Of a stretch of 64,000 bases of DNA, positions 34,453 to 45,918 are shown piece by piece. Under the pieces are notes generated by a model. That model did not search any database. It was not told the origin of the DNA and worked only from the letters and a program-made list of their open reading frames with translations. How positions within the stretch are numbered: position 1 is the stretch's first letter; each line of letters opens with the position of its first letter. The position numbers and the translations under genes were made by a program. This DNA comes from Scenedesmus sp. ARA3. Lineage: Eukaryota; Chlorophyta; Chlorophyceae; Sphaeropleales; Scenedesmaceae. The stretch is taken from contig RWJK01001742.1 of the NCBI GenBank assembly GCA_004335835.1, positions 17,978-81,977 on the forward strand. Reading direction: 5' to 3'.

Positions 34453-37400
34453 TCAAGCACACAAACCCGGCATGGATGTAGGTGAGGTGACAGCGCGTTC
34501 ATCCTCCTCCCACTGTTTGAAACCTACACCCAACTTGCCACCCAGATTGTCGCCCCAGCACATCACTTGCTGATCTGCCGAGGCTGCACACGTCGCATAC
34601 TCGCCAGCATACAGGGCCGTCACATTCCTAAGCCCTTTGACCAGCAGTGGTGTGGCGCTGCCTTGATGCATCCCAAATGTCCCACTGGTGTAACCTTGCC
34701 CTAGCTGCCCGGCAAAATTGGCTCCCAGCAGTACACCTGCCCACCAGTGTCCGCTGCCACCCGCACTAGAGCACAGCCATGCCATATGCCTAGCGCAACA
34801 TCCGAAACGTCAGCTGGAGGGAGAGGCACCTCCCACGGCTCCCAGTCATTGTTAGATAGCAGCGGGTCAGCGCCATACTGCCCCCAACACCATAGTGATG
34901 CGACTGGTTTTGTGTCTCCTCGCCCGCTCGTGGCGGGGCGCACAACACCGCACACACGACGTTCCCATCCTTACTCAACTACCAGCGGCCGGCGTCAACA
35001 TTGGTCAATGTTGGGTCACGTGTCATGGCCCCCCAACATTGTATAGACCCATCTACGCGCGACCCGCATATGGTCGACTGGGCCACAGCAACATGAGTCA
35101 CCACTGCTGTGAGGTTGACGTCGGTAGCTCTTCTGTCAAATATGGCGGGCCTGACCCCCCTGTCCCCCCAACACTGCATAGCGGAAGCCGAGCTTCCGGC
35201 TTCGGCCTCATACAACACACACGCACGGATATAGCTCACAACCAACTGTATGATGCGTGGCGATTGCCTCAGGCCTTGAACAGCCACCGGCACTACCGAG
35301 TTGCTCCTCCTCCCGTTGCCGAGCTGCGCCTCATGCCCGTTGCCCATGCAGTACACCTTGTTGCCCTCTGAAGGAGGTGCCAGCACGCACGTGTAGCAAA
35401 AGCCAGCTCCCAAGTCGCTGACAGGCATGCCAGCAAGGGCAGTTGCAGGTGCAAGTGTCAAGCGTTGTTCGAGTCCTCTGGGGCCATCTGGGCCAAGCCC
35501 CATCGCACCACCATCGTTGTATCCTGCACAGTCTACGCTGCCGTCATTCAACAGCACACAGGTATGGCCGCTGCCAAAAGCTACCTGCTTGGCGCAGCGC
35601 TTGCAGGCTGGGTTGCCTACAGCCTCCAATGCTTCCTGGCTGCATCCACCTGCAGTGTAGAGACAACAGCAGCAATAGCTGAAGTTGGGGTAGCAACTGC
35701 GGCATTACCACCATGCACACACAGCACGTGCCCCTTCAGTGACATCCAACAAACACGTGATGGCAGCATTTGAGCAGTTGTTGCCTGCTGGCTGGTACCT
35801 GCTGCGACATTTGCTCACTGGCTCTTGACTTGCCTGCTGGACAACACAAAGTGACAACTGCAATGCAATTCACCAGAACTTAACCCAGCTTTGGCTGAAC
35901 GAAGAAAGAACATCTATCACAGCGTGATATACTCTGGTCATCAGCTGGTGTAGTGGCTGTGTCTGCCACTTCTGTGTACTCACTGGGACCCGGAGATGGT
36001 GGCGGGCTGGGCTGCTGCGGCGCAGCGGGAGACAGAGATGGCGCGCCTGTTGGATCTGGGCTAGGCGATGGCGAAGTGCGTGGAGGCGACGGCGACAGAA
36101 CAGGACGAGGGCTAGGCGATGGCATTGGCGGCGGCACCACTGCCTTCAGCAGCTGAGCCACCTTCCCGCAAAGCCTGAACGGTCCTGTGCCAACAGATGA
36201 GAGCTTCCTTCCAGAAGTATGTGCCTTTGAAGGCAGGTTGGAAGCCACCAGCTCTGCCAAAATGTCAGCCCTTTTCAAGGTCATCCCGACGTATGATGTG
36301 ACAGCCACAGTGGCAAGGTCATCTGCTAGCTTCACAAGCCGCGGTGGCTGCTTAGGGTTGTACAACACACAGCCAGGTGCAGTGGTATCGTACACATATG
36401 ATGCCTGCTGGAGCCGCTGCTTGACTTGTGAGGTGCGGGCTGCAAAGTTTGCCGTGGTAAACTGCACTGCAGAGGTGTAGTCGGGCTGCATGATGTAGCC
36501 AGATGCATATGCCATTTTGAATGTGCCGTTGATGCCCCATTTGGTGGACCAGCTGCATGTCGTCGCATCACACACAGAGCATCTTAGGCATTCAGGATGC
36601 AAAACCAAGCGCATTGCTTGCCAGGCAAGTAGACCAGCTCTGCAGCCTGCATACTGCTAATAGGAGTACTGATCGAGCATTTCAACCAGACAAATGCGCT
36701 GGGTTGTGAAGTTGCAAGCACATTTGCCACATGCCGAAATGGACACTGCACTTCTTTGCCGCCTGCAGCCGTGTTGATATACTTGTGTGCGTCTCTGCTG
36801 TCACCAAGAATGGCCCCGGTTCAAGACTGCCCCCCACAAATGCAGCAGGAACATAACCCAGTGAAGTCGGATGCGACAATGAACGAATGAATCATGTGTG
36901 CAGACGTGTTGATTAGTTCCAAATGCACTGCAGCAGCTGGTGCCGCATGTGTCGCAATCTTCCAGCTGGTGCCTGCCGCAGCAACTGCCGTGACGGCCGC
37001 CCACCTGTTCTTGCAGAGCCAGTAGCCGTCGCTGCTGCTGCGCGGGCACCAGCCGTAGCAGAACACCGCGTGCATCACCCCCTCAGTGCCAGGCTGAAGC
37101 TCGTTCATAGCCAAAAACACGCCTTGCTTATAGGCTGTAAACCGCTCGAAATCAGCCCAAGGCAGTGCCATGGATGTTATGACGCCACCTGTGAGCATGA
37201 TCTGCTCCTTCACTTTGGCCATAGGCTTCAGCGCGTTGCCATTGTATGCGGCAGACAGCTTTCCACCTGCGGAGAAGAGGGCAGACATCGGCAGCTGTTT
37301 GATGTTTCAAACAACTGGATCCAGCATCTCCGAAGATGCTTACAGCTTTTCAGCATCATTGAATGCAAAGCTGCTGGAGAGAATCAGCGCTGAGCGCTGC

Positions 37401-39882
37401 AACCGCCTGCAGTCAGTCACCAGGCAACAACGTGGCGACACTCGCGCACCGCGCATCTGTCAGTGTTCACAGCTGCCACAACTGTGGCCTTGAGTGCTAC
37501 TAGCGCACTCATGAGTCGTCTCTACTAGCAAACGTGCCTACTAGCAAACGTGCCTGTCCCCTCATGAGTCGTGGCCTGTCTGCTAGTAGAGATGCGCTGA
37601 TCAGCGCTGCAATTGCCTGCCCTCACTCACCCCGCGGCAGCACGTCTATACCCGCGCACCACCCATCTGTCACGCGATAGCAGTCCTCGTCGCCACTGGG
37701 ACTGTAGTCCAAGCAGTCGCGCGACGTCCACTTTGCCACTCCTCCCTGATTTACCCATTGCACCGCTTCATCATATGATGCGCCATGTCACAACTGACAC
37801 GGGGATACAATCTGCGTGCAAACAAACGAAAATGAAGTGGCCACCGCCAGATAGTCAAAACACTTGATCAATCATATCTGCATGCTCAGCACAGAACACT
37901 GCAAACTGAGGATATTTTTGCAGAGCGCCAACAGCCAGCGATGCTATCGAATGCAAACTGCATGCTCACCACAGCACACTGCACATTGTCATTGCTGTGC
38001 TGCATGTCGTGCATTTGACGTATGTTGCTGCTTTGCACAATAGGACTCTGCCATTAGAAGCTGCTCGCCCAAGAAACACAGCCTTACTTGCAGAAGCTCA
38101 AGTCCTGCTCTGATAGGTTCAACTTCTGCCAGCTTTGCTGCTTGTACACATTTATGGCAGCCTCCGCAGCAGCAGTCATTGCAAATCCCACGCACGACAA
38201 GCAGGTGCCCTGAGTCTGCACACAGCAGCGGAGAAGCAAACAGCTGCGGTGATGCAGGCAGCTGCGATAATGCAGACAGCTGCGGTGATGCAAACAGCTG
38301 CGGTGATGCAACCAATTGTGGGTTGTGCCGTGCTTCTTAGGCTCTGATCAGAGCAAGGCATTGCGCATGCAGATGGACATTGTTCCCCTGGTCCAATGTT
38401 GCAGCCAGTTGCGTCATCAACAGAGCCGCATTTGCTGCTGCTGCAGCTGCGCACTAGGGCCTACACTAACCTGTGCAGGGCTGATGAAGGCATTGCGTCC
38501 AGGCGTGTCTGCTGTGTTGTTTGATGAGTAGGCCGAGGGAGTCAGCGCCAACAGCAACACGTCAACACAGTCCAGGTCTGTGATGTCTTTCACGCCGCAT
38601 GCTGCCTGTGCAATCTGTGTTAGGCTCAACCCAGCACCCAGATTGCCAAGTAAGTCCCGCTTGTTCCTGCTAATGCGGTAGTTGCGCCGGGTGGCATTGG
38701 GAGCAGCTCCCAGCCCCTTGCCTTTGTACTGCAGACCAGTTGAATAGCTGCAAGGCAGCAACCGGAATAGCCCTGTTCAACTTTCGGTGGAAACTGCTGC
38801 CAGCATGCATATGCTCTCGCCCTGTAAAAGGCGGCTCAGGCGAGGCTGCGCAGGACAGGGGCCAATAATTGATACAGAGTGCATTCCTGCTGCTGTACAG
38901 CAGCAATACATGTATGCTGCGGCCACTTATATGCAGCACGCAGGTGATCACGCTGATGGCATGTGCTGCTCACCCAGGTGCCACCCGCTGCAGCTGGCTC
39001 CGTGGTACGTCTGCACAATGTCAAAGTAACACAGCACCGCCCGTAAAGTGCAGGCTTGCATGCAACGTCCAGAATCTGTGTTGAACCACAGTAGTTTGCA
39101 GACCCTCAAGCATTGCATTTCACTAGCTGCTGCTGTTTTGCGAAAGGCTCACCCGTGTGTTTGCCTGCTGAAAGCACCAGTTCAATCAACACCACAATTG
39201 GCATGTTGTGTGCCACCCGCTTGCCTGCTGCTGTTGAGGTGTAACCGAGCCTTCCAGCACGCAAGGTGCCACCAGCATCACCACGGTGCGGCAATGCTGC
39301 TGGTGACGCTAGGCGATGCGTCTAGTGTCACCGGGTAGTGCTGCTGGTGTTGACTGATGAGCAGTAGATTCACCACAGCAGTGCTTGCCTACATGTCGCA
39401 GCAGCTGCTGCAGCCAGCTGCTAAACACAAGCAGGCAGGCGCTGCAATTCAGCCGTTGTGTGCTGCAGTCCACCGAGTGACTCACCATGCAGATGAATGG
39501 AAGCAGCTGATAGGCCTACCAACAGCGCTATGCCTGCAAAAAAATTGGGCGCCGCAGACATGCATTTGCAGGAGGTGCTGACAGCGGCAACGCTAGCCTG
39601 CGTAAAACTTGATGTGTGACACAGCACCGGAGTTGCATAACTGCACTGCATAGCTGCAGCAGCAGGCAGACTTTGGCACTGAAACACGTACTTTACCAAT
39701 GACTTGAATTCATAGAGAGCTCGTGGGTTACTGCCTTGATGATATGTTTGCATTTGGAGCGACCCAGTTGCTGTGCTGCTGCCCAACCAGAAGTAGCAGC
39801 CAAGAAGCAGCAGAGGCACTAGTAGTGTAAAGCAGCGGGCAGAAACAGACTTAATCAGCGCCCTTGTACGTGTCCACGTCAT
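34453..39882 (-). CDS. Papain-like cysteine protease with Pro-rich linker and RCC1-like repeats; frame breaks
   Basis: N-terminus (ATG 39882) has a membrane or signal segment (FTLLVPLLLLGCYFWLGSS). Exon 38471-38728 leads into 38088-38215 with the catalytic Cys in TQGTCLSCVGFAMTAAAEAA and LSEQDLSFC. Exon 37631-37811 encodes WVNQGGVAKWTSRDCLDYSP. Exon 37005-37266 encodes the catalytic His (HAVFCYGW) and spliced Asn (CKNS, then W). Exon 35984-36552 has INGTFKMAYASGYIMQPDYT and a (PSPSP)n wall-type linker. The exon starting at 35649 and downstream sequence encode RCC1-like repeats (FGSGHTCVLLNDGSVDCAGY; MQCWGD; LWCWGQYG; VMCWGDNLGGKLGVG). The frame breaks near 37792 (one base short), near 34985 (shift with stops) and near 34728 (one G short in a G run). 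It is either a decaying gene or has indel errors. The N-terminal exon joins are not resolved. Confidence 0.75.
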
Positions 39883-40846
39883 GCAGGCTCCTGAGCTGTG
39901 CCGTGAGGCAGTCCGAAAGGCGGAACTTGCTTCGTTGTGCACTGCACAGTGCAGCAACAGCAGCAGCTGCTTGCGTGTGGGCACAGCACCGTGATCACAC
40001 CGGCTCGTGATTAGCTTACGATTTCGACTGTATTAACAATTTCTTCAGCGGGTTGCTCACAACGAAAGTCACGCTAATCACCGCGTCGCGGCGTGTCGGA
40101 GATTGCACAGAGAGTCCACTCTGATAAAAAATATACACCAGTAATATATGAAAAGACGGTATAAGTAGTCAAAGGTCATGGGTTGAATGATCAGCATGCA
40201 TCTCGGCGTGGAAGCCTGGAGGTTTCGGCATGGGAGCAAACCACAAGCCCAGGTCTGGCCATGACATGGTCAGGTGGGCGGTGACACACACTGTGTTTCT
40301 TGTTTGACCAATGAGGCTTCTAAAGCGATCAGATGAACCATAAACTGTCCACAAGCCGTCCAGTTCATCAGATAGCACTGCGACGCTGATACAGACGCTG
40401 ATACAGACCCTGATACAGACCCACCATGGTGGGAAGCTGGCCAGCTTCAAGCAACTTGCACTGCAATTGAATTGCGTGCCTGGCGTGCCTGGCCCAGGAA
40501 GCTGCAACAGCTCTACTGCACAGGCAGGTTAGGCCGCAACCAGATGAGCACATGGCGAGCAAGCCTTGCTCTGGCACTGAGTGCCAGGAAACCTGTGAAT
40601 AACTCGCCTGCCAGGTAGTACCTAGGTACTGAGGCCTCAGCATGCAGCATCCTAATCATATCGCCAAAAAAATCAATGCACCCGTCAAACAGAAGACAGA
40701 AGTAAAGAAGGCTGCGCAGCAGATCACAGGCAAAGCAAATGGGGCACATCCTATCAGGGCCTGATGTCATAGCACACCAAACCAGACGTGACACAGGCCC
40801 TGAATTGCAAGCATCGGGTGCGTGCAACGGCAGCGCAGCCCATCAA
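39883..40846. other. Intergenic between papain-like and RING genes
   Basis: Contains the papain-like gene's upstream region and the RING gene's 3' flank. The minus frame 40513-40827 (104 aa, with FACDLLRSLLYFCLLFDG) has no known domain. A short direct repeat of ctgatacagac occurs three times near 40385-40420. Confidence 0.4.
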
Positions 40847-41194
40847 TCAATCAGCCAGCGTCACCACTTCCTGCACTTTCTGCCTGCACATGGGGCACTC
40901 ACTGCCAGGATCATACATGCTTGCACAGCCGCTGCACAGGCACAGGTGCATCAGCCCACCACGCAGCAGCCCCACCTCCCGCACACCCTCCCAGCACACC
41001 GCACATAGCACCTCAGCGCCATCATCACTGTCAGCATCATTGCCGTGTCCGCCTGCTGCTGCTGCTGCTGCTACATCAAAGGCGCCCGCAGGTGCAGCAG
41101 CAAGCGGCAGCACGCCTGTTGCTGTTGCTGCTGCCGCCGTTCGAAGTTCCGCAAACGCACAGTGTGGTGGCAGTAAAAAGCCTGACGGCTGTTG

Positions 41195-41245
<51 letters not shown>

Positions 41246-41417
41246 GTCTGGTGAGGCAGCGCGCAGTTGCTGGGTAGCCAGCAGCAGCAGAGGGTGGATG
41301 TAGTGCTGCAGCCTGCAGCGGGTTGTATGGCGCTGACAGCGCTGGAGTAATGACTGGTACTGCACTTGTAGTCGGTGGCCCACATGGCGCTGCTGCTGCT
41401 GCAATGTGCCTTGTGCC

Positions 41418-41453
<36 letters not shown>

Positions 41454-41712
41454 GGAGCTGGTCGCAGGTGCAACTGGCGTCCTCACAAGCCGGCTCCCAC
41501 CAGGTGCTGCTGCTGCTGCTACTGCTGCAGGGCCAGTTATAGGGGTGGCGAGGCCAGCTGATGGCCCATTGGCAGCAGCTGCAGATGGCTGGCTCTGCTT
41601 GCTTCTGCTGCTGGTGCTGCTGCTGCTGCTGCTGCTGGCCTGGGTTGGCTGGCATGCTGCTGTTGCGCTCGGCATGCCAGCAGCTGCGGCAGCACGCCTG
41701 GGTGCCTTGCCA

Positions 41713-41752
<40 letters not shown>

Positions 41753-42026
41753 GAGTAAACTGCTTGCTGGGGGCTGCTGGGGCTGAAGTTGCCACAGCCT
41801 GCCGCTGCTTGCTGCCCCTGCTGCTGCTCGTTTCCTTTACTGCAGCTGACGTGGCAGCAGCAGAAGGTGCAGGATGCTGCAGTGGCTTGCAGCTAACGGC
41901 AGCAGCAGCAGCAGCAGCAGCATCAGCTGGCTGCTTTGAGGCAGCAGCTGAAGCTAAGGATGAATCAGCCTGCTGCTGCCTGCTGCTGTTCTGATGTGCA
42001 TACTTTGACGGCGCCACTCCTGCTGC

Positions 42027-42065
<39 letters not shown>

Positions 42066-42213
42066 TGGTGGTGGTGGTGGTATCGTCCCGGGCTGCTGCA
42101 GCTGTGATTTCTTTGGATGAGGTCTTGCTGGCAGAAGTGCCCTGCTGTTTCTGCTGCTGGCGGGCTTTGGCGGGTGCCTGGGCTTGCATGACCTCTGCAA
42201 GGCAAAAGCAGCA

Positions 42214-42246
<33 letters not shown>

Positions 42247-42484
42247 CATGCATATGCGAGCGTGCCACAAATGTTGCGTTGACAGGAGTGTTGTTGTGGC
42301 AGCAGCGCAGTTCTGCCACAAACAAGCGCATGCGGCCAATAAACATGTACTGATCACCTGATTCTAGTCGCTCTGTGAGTGGCAGCACTTGATGCTACTC
42401 GGCAAAGCACGCACCCACTTGCCAGGTTGAAGCGTATGCAGGAGTTGCTGCCGACGGCAGATGCGTCCAGTCAGCGAAGTACAT
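40847..42484 (-). CDS. Low-complexity RING-finger protein (putative E3 ubiquitin ligase)
   Basis: The C-terminus (stop at 40847) has a RING finger: LCAVCWEGV, GLMHLCLCSGC, ECPMCRQKV, with the H-x-C-x-C-x2-C pattern of C-terminal RINGs that bind E2 enzymes. Upstream is a long Ala/Ser/Gln/Pro-rich region open in another frame (41076-42200), so an intron or a frameshift must lie near 41310, where LQHYIHPLLLLATQQL begins. Further upstream an open piece (about 42240-42388) reads PLTERLESGDQYMFIGRMRL and FVAELRCCHNNTPVNATFVA, which looks coding. The start is uncertain; ATG at 42484 is one choice. It lies only about 45 bases from the end of the 42530-45918 gene on the same strand, and that gene's last frame ends at a good splice donor, so the two may be one gene. 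Confidence 0.6.
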
Positions 42485-42529
42485 GGTGAGCTGACATGTG
42501 CTGCTGTATCCCAGCTGTCACTGCATTCA

Positions 42530-42939
42530 CCATCTCACCTGATAAGCCCGCATGTGCTGCTGCATCCCAGCTATCGCTGCATTGCCGGCAAGCTCACCTG
42601 GACTGCCGGGGCTCAACCTGGTGCTGCTGCCCAACCCCCCAGTTGCAGCAGCAGTGAGTCCTTCAAGCGCAGTTAAAGAGCCAGCCCGTACTGCGCTGCT
42701 ACTGCTGCTGCTGCCACTGGCGCCGGCGTTGAGACGAGCAATCTGGCCCTCTGCTGCTGGCATTGCCTCCACCCCTGCTGCTACTGCTGCAGCAGCAGCT
42801 GATGGCTCTCGCGCTGCCTGCTCACTGGCCCTGCTGCTGCCACTGCTGCTGCCACTGCTGCTACTGCTGCGCACCCTGCTGCCACCGCTGCTTGTGGCCA
42901 CCTGCCTACCGCCCGTCCTCCTGGCCTGCTTCTTATTGG

Positions 42940-43022
<83 letters not shown>

Positions 43023-45918
43023 GTGGTGGTGGTGGTGGTGTGTTCCGATGATGCATGCAGCTGGCCATTGTCAGCAGCAGCTGCAGCAGCAGCAGCAGTG
43101 GTGTCCGATGCTGTTGCAGCAGCGACAGCGTCTGCCGATGAGCTGAAGCATGTTGCAGCAGCAGCCACCTCAACAGATGCTGACATGTAGAGCTGCTGCA
43201 GCGCAGCCACCTCAACAGATGCTGACATGTAGAGCTGCTGCAGCGCAGCCACCAGCTTCCTGAAGGGTGCAAGCGGTGCACCCTCCCATGCCCAGCACAC
43301 GCCAAACCATGCGCACACCAGCACAACTGCCCAAGTTTGTGCCTGTGTAAAGTCCATCTCTGGCCAATCAACGTGCATGCCACCCAAACCACAGCGCAGA
43401 GGAAAGCACAGAAGGCACGCGGCACTCAGAACAAACAGCGCAGAAGCAGCAGCAAGCTGCCTGGCCAGCAGCCACACACAGCCGCTGTGCAGGCTGCTGA
43501 TGTAACTCAGCGCACCACGGCCACTGCCGGCCATGCGAGCTGCTACGATTGTGCTGATGTGCGGCAGCACATTGTGGCCAAGGTCAACCACGCTAGCTGC
43601 AGCTAGTGCAGTCTGTGCAGCCATAGCCCTCCCAGTGGCTGCAATTGACTGACAATATCTGTCTGGCTGCTGCAGCACAACAAGCAGCTCACGGAAGGGT
43701 GGGAACTGCACCACGATCCATGCATAGCCCACAATAGTTCCAGACACAATGATCGCCTCAATTGCAAACACTGTCTTCTGCACCAAAACAAGCTTCCAGC
43801 TAGCTTGTGGGTGAGCAGGAGCAAAAAGCCCGCCGCATATCTGCCACAGCAAGGTCACATAGAAAAGCGCAAGAGCTACAGCAATCAGGAGCCACGCAAG
43901 GCGCGTCGTGGCCCACCACAGACCACAACCCACATCACGCAGCACACCACCTATGCGGCACAGCAGACTGCCCATGTAACGCAGCCCACCACGCAGATCA
44001 AGCAGCATACCACCCTTGTCAGGGCTAGCGCTGCAGGCTGCAGCAGGCTGCACACCCCGACCTGCTGCTCGCGCTGCTGCTGCTGCTGCCCTGCGCCGAG
44101 GCTTCGCACTCTGGGCCGAGGCGGACTGCCACAACTGCCGCAACGCAGCCAAGCATAGTACCAGCACCGTCAAACATGCGCCTGTCAGTTTAAAAGTGTC
44201 CTGCAGTGTTAGCTGTGCAGCACGCCGGTCAGATGCAGGTTGACCCGCCGTACTGGTGCTGCTTTTGGCATCAGCAGTCTTCCTGTGCTCGTGCAGTGGT
44301 TTAATTGGCACTGCACCCTGCGGTGGCCCAAACTCCCGCCACACAGCATCAAACGTGTTGACGCCTTTGCCGCAGTCAAAGCAGTCAAGCGTGGGCTCTG
44401 CTGTATAGCATGTCGCTTATTTAGAGTGCATGTCAAACCCCGGAGCTTGCACATGCGCGGCCAGATGTTCGCCCGCGACGTGCCATGACACGAGGTGCTT
44501 GCTGGCAGGCCGTATGACGGGGGAGCGAAGGCACGCGCCGCAGTTGTGCAGAAAGGCTTGTTCTTCAAAGAACGGCAGGGCGCCAGCGTCGTGTGTGTCC
44601 AGGCATTCTTGGCAGGCGTTGGGAGCGCAGAAGTCGTCCTCGTAGGCATCCCAGTTATAGTCGACTATAACTGTCGCAGACGTCTGCAGGGTCGTCGCTT
44701 TCGTTGGCAAAACGCGACAGCCTGCAGGAGGGGAGGGACAACAGCGATGGCAGCAGCAGCAGCAGCAGCATGCATGCATTCGATGCTTGCAGGGGCCAGA
44801 AGTGTAGCAGCCCAGGTGTGGCAAATACCAAGAACATTGGCTTCAGGGTTCACCTACGGAGCAGCTGATGGAAGTGCTGCCAACGGCCAAGCACAGCTTG
44901 CAGGGCAACAGACCGTCTGTTGACAACTTGGGCTACGTTGTGCAGGCTTCATCATGGGGAAAACAAGCCCAAGGTAACATATGGCCTGCACCGTCAACTG
45001 CCAGCAGTTTGTACATCAGCTCTGGCGGGGTTGACATCCGACATGCACTGCAGGCAGTCTGCTGCTGCATATAAACTTGATAGTGGTTTGAAACCACTTT
45101 GTGTACTGCTTGCTGCTCAAGGTGGCAACAACCTTGGAGTGGGGCGTACTGTCTGCAGCGTGAGCGTTCCTGGCATTGCAATGCACCAGCTCTTGCATGT
45201 ATGCCTGCACCATTGCTGCTGCTGCTGCTGCTGCTGCTCACCACCAAACGGTTGCGTGATGTGCGAGCACGTTGCGCAGCACAGTGCTGACACTGTCAGA
45301 CGCAAGGCAGGAGTGGCAGTTTCTGTAGCCAGAGTCGCTGACCATCAAGGCTTGATCAAGATCAAGATCAGGGTCAAGATCACTGTCTTCCCACCTGCAG
45401 CAATCATCATCAGCAGCAGACAGGTGTTTGCAGGACTTGAGGCAGGGGCCTGGGACAGCGAGAGGTGGCCGCTGCGCAAACCATGGACAGCATGAAGCCC
45501 ACAATTCACAGCAATTTCGTTTATGAACATGTAGTACGCATTCACTGCAAACAACAGCTCATTATTCGCCTCTGAAGCACGTACTACTCAACAGTTGGAC
45601 AAGATCATTCAATTCAGCAGTTGCTGCAGTGCATGACAATTGCCATGGCACTGCTCAGTTGCCTGCACCAGAGACGCCAGGGGCAAACATACAGCACCTC
45701 ATGCCGCAAGAAATGGCTGTGGCTAAAGATCAGTGCTCAAACCTGTCTTTCAAGAGATGGGCGCAGCTGGTGCACTGGTTCGCTGCTGCGGTGTCATGCC
45801 GCTTCATGTGGCTGTCGCGTATGCGAGCTGCGAAATCCTCACGCCTTAGCTCAGCTGTTGTAACAATTGTAGACAGAAGAAGCAGCCACAGGACGCATTG
45901 CGAGCTGCCCCGAGCCAT
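42530..45918 (-). CDS. Five-CxxC membrane protein, paralogue A (two lesions)
   Basis: Unrecognised family shared with 59569-61887. Exon 1 (45743-45918): signal peptide in MARGSSQCVLWLLLLSTIVT, then RIRDSHMKRHD and QCTSC. Exon 2 (45242-45394): CHSCLAS, STVLRNVLAHHATVW. Exon 3 starts at 44725 or nearby: LSRFANESDD, then CQECLD, FLHNCGACL, SKHLVSWHVAGEHL, LDCFDCGKGV, VWREFGPP, several hydrophobic segments (LTGACLTVLVLCLAALRQLW; RLAWLLIAVALALFYVTLLW), APFRKLVAALQQL, and a long Thr/Ser/Ala-rich tail. Relative to the paralogue the frame is broken by an extra 10 bases at the palindrome 44653-44672, and a TAA at 44417-44419 replaces Tyr. Downstream 605 codons remain open, so decay is recent or the lesions are errors. 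The frame runs to AYQ|GTGAGA, a splice donor. Confidence 0.7.
42943..43019 (-). repeat. Triplet repeat coding poly-Ser then poly-Thr
   Basis: CTG repeats on the plus strand read as Ser (AGC) on the coding strand. They are followed by GGT repeats (to about 43040) read as Thr (ACC). Confidence 0.85.
43164..43247 (-). repeat. Identical 42-bp in-frame tandem duplication
   Basis: Two identical 42-bp units encode LQQLYMSASVEVAA twice inside paralogue A. Identity and exact multiple of three suggest a very recent duplication that preserved the frame. Confidence 0.9.
44653..44672. repeat. 20-bp perfect palindrome breaking paralogue A
   Basis: AGTTATAGTC followed by its reverse complement. Removing the central AGTCGACTAT would restore a frame running DVCDSYNWDAYEDDFC, so the palindrome looks like a 10-bp templated insertion. 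Confidence 0.75.

Noticed and set aside
41323..41994. Ala/Leu-rich plus-strand frame of 223 residues
   Set aside because: Antisense of the RING gene's Ala/Ser-rich region; no domain.
42552..43190. Leu-rich plus-strand frame of 212 residues
   Set aside because: It is the antisense of the CAG-type repeats of paralogue A; poly-Leu comes from CTG repeats. The minus strand has the paralogue-supported protein.
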